A DNA stretch of 5,627 nt. Origin: Actinomycetota bacterium. GTDB taxonomy: Bacteria; Actinomycetota; Actinomycetes; Nanopelagicales; Nanopelagicaceae. Of the stretch, positions 1-5,627 are shown piece after piece. The notes beneath the pieces are model-generated. The model was not told where the DNA came from. It made no database searches and saw only the letters and a program-made list of their open reading frames with translations. The first letter of the stretch is position 1. Every line of letters begins with the position of its first letter. The translations under genes and the position numbers were made by a program. The DNA lies in NCBI GenBank assembly GCA_947480375.1, contig CANKCX010000059.1:1-5627 (forward strand). Direction: 5' to 3'.

Positions 1-26
1 GCGACTCACCTAAGTCCGATTCGTAA
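1..26 (+). CDS. Partial 3' end of upstream gene, possibly tatA
   Basis: Reading from base 3 gives the tail DSPKSDS followed by TAA at 24-26. A short Ser/Asp/Lys/Pro-rich end fits the hydrophilic, poorly conserved tail of TatA, the pore-forming Tat subunit, and tatA normally precedes tatC in actinobacteria. Too little is present to identify the protein from sequence. The competing reading starts at base 1: it ends ATHLSPIRKFGEESRLKL with a TGA at 55-57, which would overlap the tatC start codon as ATGA. I prefer the base-3 frame because it leaves room for a ribosome binding site, but the choice is weak. Confidence 0.3.
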
Positions 27-41
27 ATTCGGCGAGGAATC

Positions 42-45
42 AAGG
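42..45 (+). promoter_or_regulatory. Candidate ribosome binding site for tatC
   Basis: AAGG lies 8 bases before the ATG at 54, a normal Shine-Dalgarno spacing. A second purine run, GAGGA at 34-38, is 15 bases away and too distant to be the main site. The AAGG supports starting TatC at 54 rather than at the in-frame ATG at 78, which has no purine run at a good distance. Confidence 0.45.
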
Positions 46-53
46 CTTAAGTT

Positions 54-830
54 ATGAAGGGCAATTCCAATAAAGCGATGCCACTTCTGGCGCACTTCAA
101 TGAACTTAGGAAGCGTCTCTTTAAATCAGCCCTGGCGATTGCAGGAGCGAGTTTTATCGGTTGGTTTCTCTACGAAAATATTATTAATAGATTAGCCGCG
201 CCTATCTGCGATCTTAAAGCTGCAACCCAAGCCGGTTCAGCAAGTTGCGGAGTGCTCTATATAAACGGCGTCCTTGGACCAATAGATCTCAAATTTAAGA
301 TTTCAATTATTTTGGGTGTCTTGATAGCTTCGCCCGTTTGGCTATATCAATTATGGGCCTTTATTTCGCCCGGTTTGCATCGTAAAGAGAAGCGCAATTC
401 GATTCTATTCATTATTTTTGCTATCCCATTCTTCGCAATTGGTATTTTTGCCGGATACCTCGTCCTTCCGATTGCGGTAGATGTATTACTTAGTTTCACT
501 CCGGCATCACTTTCTAACCTGGTTAAGTTTGACGACTATTTGAGCTTTGTGAGTCAATTAATTTTAGTATTCGGAATTGCATTCGAGTTACCCGTCTTTT
601 TACTTTCCTTAAATTTGGCACATGTAATCAGTGGCCGCGGGATTCTCAAGCCATGGAGATATTCAATCTTTGCCATTACGCTTTTTTCAGCAATTTTTAC
701 GCCAACCGGAGACCCCATAACAATGTTCTTCCTTGCAGTGCCACTATGTATCTTGTATCTATTAGCCGGTGCCATCGCTTTGCTTGTAGATAAGAAGCGC
801 AATAAAGCTAGTGCAGATTTAAATGCATAA
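54..830 (+). CDS. tatC: Sec-independent protein translocase TatC
   Basis: TatC is the inner-membrane receptor that recognises twin-arginine signal peptides and, with TatA/TatB, exports folded proteins. The 258-residue length is normal for the family. The cytoplasmic N-terminus carries the conserved HFNELRKR block (14-21), followed by the first membrane span (about 22-40). The periplasmic loop runs to the second span, which ends in the SPVWLYQLWAFISPGL block (93-108), followed by a basic RKEKR turn. A third span (about 117-140) contains GYLVLP. The DDYLSF...FGIAFELPV block (160-181) includes Glu178, matching the conserved Glu of this loop. The last spans follow WRYSIF (201-206) and FTPTGDP (215-221), a TatC hallmark. 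The tail is basic (DKKRNK). The start at 54 is chosen for its AAGG at 42-45. It overlaps the lipid kinase gene by 8 bases. No tatB-like gene is visible here, as expected for systems where tatB is elsewhere or absent. Confidence 0.97.
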   Translation: MKGNSNKAMPLLAHFNELRKRLFKSALAIAGASFIGWFLYENIINRLAAPICDLKAATQAGSASCGVLYINGVLGPIDLKFKISIILGVLIASPVWLYQLWAFISPGLHRKEKRNSILFIIFAIPFFAIGIFAGYLVLPIAVDVLLSFTPASLSNLVKFDDYLSFVSQLILVFGIAFELPVFLLSLNLAHVISGRGILKPWRYSIFAITLFSAIFTPTGDPITMFFLAVPLCILYLLAGAIALLVDKKRNKASADLNA

Positions 831-1713
831 TCGAGTACTTCTTTTTGTAAATCCAATTTCAGGTAAAGGAAAATCCCGAGCAATTGCAGTTGCGTTAGCC
901 CGCAGAGCAGCAGAGATTGGCGTTGTCGCGGTAACGCTCGAACCCGAGAGTGCGATATCGGTAACAGATGATTTGCAGAACACACTTGGGAAAAGTGATT
1001 TTGATGCAATAGTTGCAGTTGGTGGGGATGGATTAGTTCATAATGCGATTCAAGTTATTGCTACAACATCGACTGCGCTTTATGTTGTTCCGGCTGGTAC
1101 CGGAAATGATTTTGCGAGAAGCAATGAACTTCTTGCAACAGATGCAGCACAAATCTTGGATCGAATTTATGGGAAAAACGCCTCGTTAGTAGATGCTGGT
1201 CGGATCCGGACGAAATCCGGCGATCGTTGGTTTGGCCAGATCTTAAGTACTGGCTTTGATGCCCAAGTTAATCAACGTGCGAATCGCCATAGATTAATAA
1301 ACGGGAAGATGAAATATAACGTAGCGACATTCTTTGAATTACCGAAATTTAAAACGATAAATTATGAAATTGAAGCAGATGGCGTTTCTCGCAAATTTTC
1401 GGCAATGCTTGTGGCTGTAGCGAACGGATCATCTTATGGCGGAGGCATGAAACTATGCCCTATGGCTGATCGAAGCGATGGTTTTTTGGATGTAATGATT
1501 TTGCATCCAGTTTCTAAAATTGAGCTGCTAAAGGTCTTCCCAAAGGTATATTCCGGTTCGCATATTAATCATCCTGCTGTTGAGTTCATTAGAGTCAAGA
1601 AAATAAAAATAACTGCAAACACAATTGCATACGCAGATGGTGAACGCATCGGTAATTTACCGATAGAAATTGAGTTAGTACCCTCTGCGCTTCGAACTTG
1701 GATCGCTGAATAA
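823..1713 (+). CDS. Diacylglycerol/lipid kinase, DagK catalytic-domain family
   Basis: This 296-residue protein is a soluble lipid kinase of the DagK/YegS/sphingosine-kinase-like family. These enzymes phosphorylate diacylglycerol or a related lipid alcohol with ATP at the membrane face, recycling it into phospholipid synthesis. The strand-loop FVNPISGKGKS (8-18) is the usual N-terminal nucleotide-binding motif and fixes the start at 823. VGGDG (66-70) is the GGDG phosphate-binding loop, followed by Leu71 where Thr is most common. PAGTGNDFAR (90-99) is textbook. The C-terminal beta-sandwich contains NGSSYGGGMKLCPMADRSDG (201-220) followed by FLDV, and an ADGE (271-274) that matches the late DGE motif. 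No membrane span or signal peptide is seen. No Shine-Dalgarno precedes the ATG, which lies inside the end of tatC, so translation probably depends on ribosomes finishing tatC. The exact lipid substrate cannot be read from the sequence; an undecaprenol or other lipid substrate is not excluded. Confidence 0.92.
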   Translation: MHNRVLLFVNPISGKGKSRAIAVALARRAAEIGVVAVTLEPESAISVTDDLQNTLGKSDFDAIVAVGGDGLVHNAIQVIATTSTALYVVPAGTGNDFARSNELLATDAAQILDRIYGKNASLVDAGRIRTKSGDRWFGQILSTGFDAQVNQRANRHRLINGKMKYNVATFFELPKFKTINYEIEADGVSRKFSAMLVAVANGSSYGGGMKLCPMADRSDGFLDVMILHPVSKIELLKVFPKVYSGSHINHPAVEFIRVKKIKITANTIAYADGERIGNLPIEIELVPSALRTWIAE

Positions 1714-4091
1714 TGACTACTCCCGCGATTAGATATGCCCAAGCAAAAGCAAGGGGCGAATACAAGATCACCAATGAATTTATCGAGAGATACCCCTTCA
1801 GTCTCGATAGCTTCCAGATTCAGGGATGTCACGCACTGGAAAGCGGTAAGTCAGTTTTAGTTGCTGCTCCAACAGGTGCCGGAAAGACAATCGTCGGAGA
1901 ATTCGCCGCATATTTGGCTATGAATTCTGGAAAGAAATGTTTCTACACAACGCCAATCAAGGCTTTGTCGAATCAAAAATATCAAGATTTAGTCGCCATG
2001 TTTGGCGAAGATAAAGTTGGCTTGCTAACGGGTGATACAAGTATTAATTCTGAAGCACAAATAGTTATTATGACCACCGAAGTATTAAGAAATATGATTT
2101 ATTCCTCTTCACAAACTCTTACCGATTTGCGGTATGTAGTAATGGATGAAGTTCATTATCTTGCAGACAGATTCCGCGGTGCGGTTTGGGAAGAAATTTT
2201 GATTCATCTGCCCGAAAGCGCACAAATAGCGGCTTTATCAGCAACCGTTTCCAACGCGGAAGAATTTGGTGATTGGCTTCAAACTGTTCGGGGAGAGGTA
2301 ACTGTAATTGTTAGTGAAGTTAGGCCCGTGCCGCTTTACCAGCATGTTCTCTTTGGAAATCGATTGCTAGATCTCTTCACATCAACCACGAAAGTTAATC
2401 CCGAGATACTTCGTCTCGAGAAAGAATCTCTTCGCAATGTGCGCACAAAACACAGCGGTCCACCAGGGAAGAAGAATTGGCGATCTAATTCGCAAATCAC
2501 ACCGACAATTAAAGCTCTTGGTCGCGCAGAGGTTATTGAAAAGCTTGATCGTGAAGGATTATTGCCTGCCATAACATTTATTTTCTCAAGAGCTCAATGC
2601 GACAGCGCTGTACGCCAATGCGTTACTTCCGGTTTGCGCCTTACTACTAGTGAAGAACGCTCAGAAATTCGCGAAGTAATAGCCGATAAGACTCGTAATC
2701 TGCCAGAAGATGATCTGGCTATCCTCGGTTTTCACGAATGGGTAGATTCACTTGAACGAGGGATCGCCGCGCATCATGCAGGTTTATTGCCAGCTTTTAA
2801 AGAGTGCGTTGAAGAGTTGTTTCAGAGAGGTCTTATAAAAGCGGTATTTGCAACCGAAACTCTTGCGCTTGGAATAAATATGCCTGCACGAACGGTCGTG
2901 CTTGAGAAACTTACAAAATGGAATGGCGAATCGCATGTTTCGGTAACGCCGGGGGAGTACACACAACTTACTGGCAGAGCAGGTCGACGTGGTATCGATA
3001 TCGAGGGAAACGCAGTAATACTCTGGAACAAAGATATAGACAGTGCATCAGCTGCTGGTTTGGCATCAACGCGAACTTATCCACTTAAAAGTTCTTTTAA
3101 ACCAACCTATAACATGACGATAAATTTGATTTCACAATTGGGCGCCAGACGTGCGCGTACATCTCTTGAGTCATCATTTGCCCAATTTCAAGCCGATAAA
3201 GCCGTGGTCGGATTGGCACGGCAGATAAAACGCAACAACGATGCAATAACTGAACTGGAATCTGAAATTGATTGTCATCTTGGAGATTTTCAAGAATATT
3301 CACAAATTAGGTTCGCAATTAAGGATCTTGAGAAGGGCTTGTCCACCAAGAAGCGGGCTGCACGTGAATTTGAGGAGGAAAGAATTGCCGAGGCGCGCAA
3401 ATCCCTACGAAATCATGCCTGCCACGGGTGCAGTGATCGTGAAACACATGCCAGGATCGCAGAGCGCGCGGAACGACTTCGTCGGGAGAACGCTGGCTTA
3501 ACTGCAAGAGTTGCAAACAGAACTCACGTGATTGCCCGGCGATTTGATTTGATAAAAATTATGCTGGAGAAGTTTGGATATCTTGCACAAGATCAAATTA
3601 CGGCAAATGGTAAATTACTAGCCAAGATTTATGGCGAAACCGATATTTTGATTGCCGAAATGATCCGTTCGGGATCCTTCGATCAATTATCGCCAGCTGA
3701 ACTAGTTTCGATTGTTTCAGTTTTCGTGCACGAAAGCCGAAAGGAAGCTCCTCCAAAATTACCGAGAGGCGCCGTAGAAGAAGTGCTTATAGATCTGGTT
3801 AAAACCTGGGTCACGATAAATGATTTGGAAAATGAATTAGGGCTAGAACCTATACGGGAACCAGATGCGGGATTCTGCTGGCCGGCATACAGATGGGCGA
3901 GTGGTCATTCTTTGTCCTCAATCATGAGAGGTACAGAATTAACCGTGGGAGATTTTGTTAGATCGATGAAACAAATAATTGACTTGTTAAGACAGATTTC
4001 AATTGCCTCACCACATTTGGCACCAATTGTTTCAGAAGCCCTTCACAAAATTGATCGCGGCGTAATTTCATATGCAGGAAATGTCCTATGA
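1713..4091 (+). CDS. helY: HelY-type Ski2/Mtr4-like ATP-dependent helicase
   Basis: This 792-residue superfamily 2 DExH helicase has all core motifs: Q-like FQ (34-35), Walker A APTGAGKT (52-59), Ia TTPIKALSNQKY (79-90), TGDTSIN (106-112), Walker B DEVH (145-148), SAT (176-178), IV ITFIFSRAQCD (287-297), AAHHAGLLP (352-360), V FATETLALGINMPARTVV (379-396) and VI QLTGRAGRRGID (418-429). A helical, charged insert (about 500-615) sits where Mtr4/Ski2 proteins carry their arch, and holds a HACHGC element (568-573). The C-terminus (about 620-790) resembles the DSHCT domain. Mycobacterial HelY is known as an RNA-activated ATPase that unwinds 3'-tailed RNA duplexes and RNA:DNA hybrids, so a role in RNA metabolism is likely here. 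It is shorter than mycobacterial HelY (about 900 residues), which fits a streamlined genome. Its ATG shares a base with the kinase stop (TAATG), and only a weak GGA precedes it, suggesting translational coupling. Confidence 0.95.
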   Translation: MTTPAIRYAQAKARGEYKITNEFIERYPFSLDSFQIQGCHALESGKSVLVAAPTGAGKTIVGEFAAYLAMNSGKKCFYTTPIKALSNQKYQDLVAMFGEDKVGLLTGDTSINSEAQIVIMTTEVLRNMIYSSSQTLTDLRYVVMDEVHYLADRFRGAVWEEILIHLPESAQIAALSATVSNAEEFGDWLQTVRGEVTVIVSEVRPVPLYQHVLFGNRLLDLFTSTTKVNPEILRLEKESLRNVRTKHSGPPGKKNWRSNSQITPTIKALGRAEVIEKLDREGLLPAITFIFSRAQCDSAVRQCVTSGLRLTTSEERSEIREVIADKTRNLPEDDLAILGFHEWVDSLERGIAAHHAGLLPAFKECVEELFQRGLIKAVFATETLALGINMPARTVVLEKLTKWNGESHVSVTPGEYTQLTGRAGRRGIDIEGNAVILWNKDIDSASAAGLASTRTYPLKSSFKPTYNMTINLISQLGARRARTSLESSFAQFQADKAVVGLARQIKRNNDAITELESEIDCHLGDFQEYSQIRFAIKDLEKGLSTKKRAAREFEEERIAEARKSLRNHACHGCSDRETHARIAERAERLRRENAGLTARVANRTHVIARRFDLIKIMLEKFGYLAQDQITANGKLLAKIYGETDILIAEMIRSGSFDQLSPAELVSIVSVFVHESRKEAPPKLPRGAVEEVLIDLVKTWVTINDLENELGLEPIREPDAGFCWPAYRWASGHSLSSIMRGTELTVGDFVRSMKQIIDLLRQISIASPHLAPIVSEALHKIDRGVISYAGNVL
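4076..4080 (+). promoter_or_regulatory. Ribosome binding site for the exonuclease gene
   Basis: AGGAA lies within the last codons of the helicase gene and 7 bases before the ATG at 4088. It is the clearest Shine-Dalgarno of the window. It favours the ATG at 4088 over the in-frame ATG at 4097 (Met4), and shows that the exonuclease can be initiated independently as well as through the ATGA overlap. Confidence 0.6.
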
Positions 4092-4987
4092 CCTTAATGT
4101 TGTTGGACAGTGCTTCGCTCTGGTATCGCGCATATTTTGGAATGCCTGACACGCTAGTTTCTCCCAGCGGCGAGCCAGTAAATGCGATTCGCGGATATTT
4201 AGATATGACAGCTCGACTTATGAGTATCTATAAACCCAATCGTCTTGTTGCTTGTATCGAAGGCGATTGGCGTCCAAGTTGGAGAGTGGATCTATTCCCG
4301 GAATACAAGGCCAATCGTTTAGATGTAGAGGGCGAAGAAGAAGAACCTGACACCCTTGGGCCTCAAATTCCAATCTTGCTAGATCTTTTGGAGGCTTTCG
4401 GAATCCCGTTAGTTGGTGTTGACGATTACGAAGCAGATGATGTTATGGCTTCCTTTGCGGTTCGAGAATCAGGGCCAATCAAGATTGTTACCGGAGATCG
4501 TGATCTCTTTCAATTAGTAGATGACAAACGCAAAGTATCAGTTGTTTATTTGGCTAAAGGCATTTCAAATCACGATCATGTGGATCTAAAGTGGATTGCT
4601 GACAAATATGACATACCAGGGGAGAGGTACGCCTTATTTGCAATGATTCGTGGGGATGCATCAGATGGACTTCCTGGCATACGTGGAATCGGTGAAAAAG
4701 GCGCAGCAGTAATTGCTAAGCAATTCACTGATCTTGAATCAGTAATGTTGGCGGCAAAGAGCGATGATGAAAGATTGACGCCAAATGCTCGGAAGAAATT
4801 ATTGGAATCAGAGGAATATGCGAAGATTGCTCCGAAATTGGTTCACTGCGCGCTAGATGTACCTCTTCCGAAATTGGATTTACAACTTCCTAAACGCCCC
4901 AAATCTTTAGATGAAATTTACCAATATCAAAAAGATTATGGTTTGGGTGCAAGCGTCGATCGACTCATTTCCGCTCTGAATTGGTAA
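4088..4987 (+). CDS. Stand-alone 5'-3' exonuclease (PolA N-terminal/FEN family)
   Basis: This 299-residue protein corresponds to the 5'-nuclease domain of bacterial DNA polymerase I, without polymerase domains. Family members cut 5' flaps and remove RNA primers using two metal ions. Visible active-site residues are Asp7 (LLDSAS), Glu115/Asp117/Asp118 (DDYEADDVMAS), Asp137/Asp139 (TGDRDLFQLV) and Asp190/Asp193 (GDASDGLPG). These are followed by the helix-hairpin-helix GIRGIGEKGAA (197-207) that binds DNA. The PSWR...PEYKANR block (63-77) matches the conserved FR...YKANR of the helical arch. The metal ligand usually found in a FD pair just before it is shifted: the segment here reads CIEGDWRP (56-63). 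The acidic run EGEEEEPD (81-88) follows the YKANR block. The gene overlaps helY by ATGA. A 5'-3' exonuclease also lies next to helY in mycobacteria. The product could back up PolA in Okazaki-fragment or repair processing; its activity is inferred from intact ligands. Confidence 0.93.
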   Translation: MTLMLLDSASLWYRAYFGMPDTLVSPSGEPVNAIRGYLDMTARLMSIYKPNRLVACIEGDWRPSWRVDLFPEYKANRLDVEGEEEEPDTLGPQIPILLDLLEAFGIPLVGVDDYEADDVMASFAVRESGPIKIVTGDRDLFQLVDDKRKVSVVYLAKGISNHDHVDLKWIADKYDIPGERYALFAMIRGDASDGLPGIRGIGEKGAAVIAKQFTDLESVMLAAKSDDERLTPNARKKLLESEEYAKIAPKLVHCALDVPLPKLDLQLPKRPKSLDEIYQYQKDYGLGASVDRLISALNW

Positions 4988-4994
4988 CAAATAT

Positions 4995-5627
4995 ATGACA
5001 AAAAAAGTTCTTGTTCTTCTTCCAACATATAATGAAGTCGCAAGCGTTGTAGGCATACTTGAAGAACTTGATGGTATTCGTTCAATATTGGCACCACTAT
5101 ACGAATTAACTATCTTGAACATTGACGATGCATCACCTGATGGAACTGCAGCTCTTGTTCGGGATGCAAATATCGATAATATTTTCCAAATAAATAGTGG
5201 CGCAAAAATTGGTCTAGGGCCGGCATATATATCTGGTTTTATATGGGGTTTGATTCGCGATTTCGATCTTTTCGTCCAGATTGATGCGGATGGAAGTCAT
5301 CTGGTTTCTCAATTACCCGACCTTTTAGAAGCAAGTAATAGCCACGACTTAGTCATTGGTACGCGGTGGATTGATGGCGGACGAATCGAGAACTGGCCTT
5401 GGTATCGAAGATTCATCTCTAAGGCAGGAACTAGATATGCATCTTCAGCTCTTGGTTTACCGATTAGTGATTTAACTAGTGGTTACCGAGTTTTGAATCG
5501 CCGATTCCTGGAGGCAATTGATCTAAATAATATTTCGACTAAGGGTTATGGTTTTCAAATTGAAATCGCAATGCAAGCATTTGTAAATGCATTTTCAATT
5601 GCACAGGTACCAATAACATTCATCGAA
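4995..5627 (+). CDS. Family 2 glycosyltransferase, probable polyprenol-phosphate mannose synthase (partial)
   Basis: This open frame has an ATG at 4995 and no stop before the window end, giving the first 211 residues. Features of dolichol/polyprenol-phosphate mannose synthases are present: LPTYNE (9-14), IDDASPDGT (43-51), KIGLGPAYISGF (71-82), the metal/nucleotide-sugar-binding DAD in QIDADGSH (95-102), VIGTRWIDGGRIENWPWYRR (120-139), DLTSGYRVLNRRF (159-171) and GYGFQIEI (184-191). The enzyme transfers mannose from GDP-mannose to polyprenyl phosphate, making the lipid-linked donor for mannosylation of proteins and envelope glycolipids outside the membrane. The protein starts directly at the transferase domain, so no N-terminal lipoprotein N-acyltransferase is fused as in M. 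tuberculosis Ppm1. The end, including any C-terminal membrane spans, is unseen. The start lies 7 bases after the exonuclease stop with no clear Shine-Dalgarno, so coupling is likely. Glucose or another hexose as donor cannot be excluded. Confidence 0.9.
   Translation, partial: MTKKVLVLLPTYNEVASVVGILEELDGIRSILAPLYELTILNIDDASPDGTAALVRDANIDNIFQINSGAKIGLGPAYISGFIWGLIRDFDLFVQIDADGSHLVSQLPDLLEASNSHDLVIGTRWIDGGRIENWPWYRRFISKAGTRYASSALGLPISDLTSGYRVLNRRFLEAIDLNNISTKGYGFQIEIAMQAFVNAFSIAQVPITFIE

Larger units (their letters stand above)
54..5627 (+). other. Putative polycistronic operon tatC - lipid kinase - helY - exonuclease - glycosyltransferase
   Basis: All five genes read the same way. Their junctions are an 8-base overlap (823-830), a 1-base TAATG overlap (1713), a 4-base ATGA overlap (4088-4091) and a 7-base gap (4988-4994). 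I see no T-rich hairpin terminator between genes and no room for an internal promoter outside coding sequence. The promoter must lie upstream of the window, probably before the gene ending near base 26. Co-transcription is inferred from spacing and is not proven. Confidence 0.75.

Noticed and set aside
16..32. Short inverted repeat CCGA...TCGG before tatC as a terminator
   Set aside because: Only four paired bases, a mismatch next to the stem and no T-run after it. It would not terminate transcription, and the operon context argues against one.
554..1009. Minus-strand open frame of 151 codons spanning the tatC-kinase junction
   Set aside because: It lies opposite two well-supported genes, its translation is rich in His/Leu/Ser/Arg with no recognisable motif, and it has no ribosome binding evidence. 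It is a shadow.
1569..1832. Minus-strand open frame across the kinase-helicase junction
   Set aside because: Antisense to conserved parts of both genes (ADGE region and helicase N-terminus), with no family features; not supported as a gene.
3268..3501. Plus-strand 77-codon frame inside the helicase insert
   Set aside because: It is an out-of-frame reading of the charged helical insert of the helicase, with Arg/Pro-rich composition and no motif.
4988..4994. AT-rich gap before the glycosyltransferase as a promoter
   Set aside because: Seven bases cannot hold a promoter, and I saw no convincing paired -35 and -10 elements in the end of the exonuclease gene.
4907..5122. Minus-strand 71-codon frame over the exonuclease-glycosyltransferase junction
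   Set aside because: The plus strand here encodes the exonuclease end and the glycosyltransferase start with canonical motifs (LPTYNE, DDASPDG); the antisense frame shows nothing recognisable.
1..5627. Mobile element, CRISPR array, defence island or other novel multi-gene system
   Set aside because: No transposase, integrase, terminal repeats, regular spaced repeats or tRNA-like fold was seen. The genes are conserved housekeeping genes in a typical actinobacterial order. The helicase-nuclease pair superficially resembles a defence module, but its HelY and PolA-exonuclease identities and chromosomal synteny explain it better.

Overview
The window is a gene-dense stretch of a low-GC actinobacterium (about 40-45% GC by eye on sampled lines). 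It holds four complete genes and two cut-off gene ends, all apparently on the plus strand. The best guess at origin is a streamlined freshwater or planktonic actinobacterium of the Nanopelagicales (acI) kind. This rests on the actinobacterial gene order tatC - diacylglycerol kinase - helY-type helicase - 5'-3' exonuclease, on an HelY with the actinobacterial-type HxCHxC-DRE signature, and on moderate AT richness with almost no intergenic DNA. The taxonomic call is inference; no marker RNA gene is present.

Layout: 1-26 is probably the last codons of an upstream gene, with tatA expected from synteny. 54-830 is TatC, the multi-spanning receptor subunit of the twin-arginine translocase. 823-1713 is a diacylglycerol/lipid kinase that overlaps tatC by 8 bases. 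1713-4091 is a Ski2/Mtr4-like (HelY) superfamily 2 helicase that shares one base with the kinase stop codon (TAATG). 4088-4987 is a stand-alone 5'-3' exonuclease of the PolA N-terminal/FEN family, joined through an ATGA overlap. From 4995 to the window end is the first 211 codons of a family 2 glycosyltransferase resembling polyprenol-phosphate mannose synthase. It starts 7 bases after the exonuclease stop and runs off the window without a stop codon.

The junctions (-8, -1, -4 and +7 bases) and the lack of any visible internal terminator or promoter point to one polycistronic, translationally coupled transcript. Its products fall into two groups: envelope biogenesis (TatC, lipid kinase, mannosyl-lipid synthase) and nucleic-acid processing (helicase, exonuclease). 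The helicase and exonuclease are the most plausible functional pair. I see no mobile element, CRISPR array, RNA gene or clearly novel system. The items worth a second look are residue-level variations and the helicase-exonuclease coupling.
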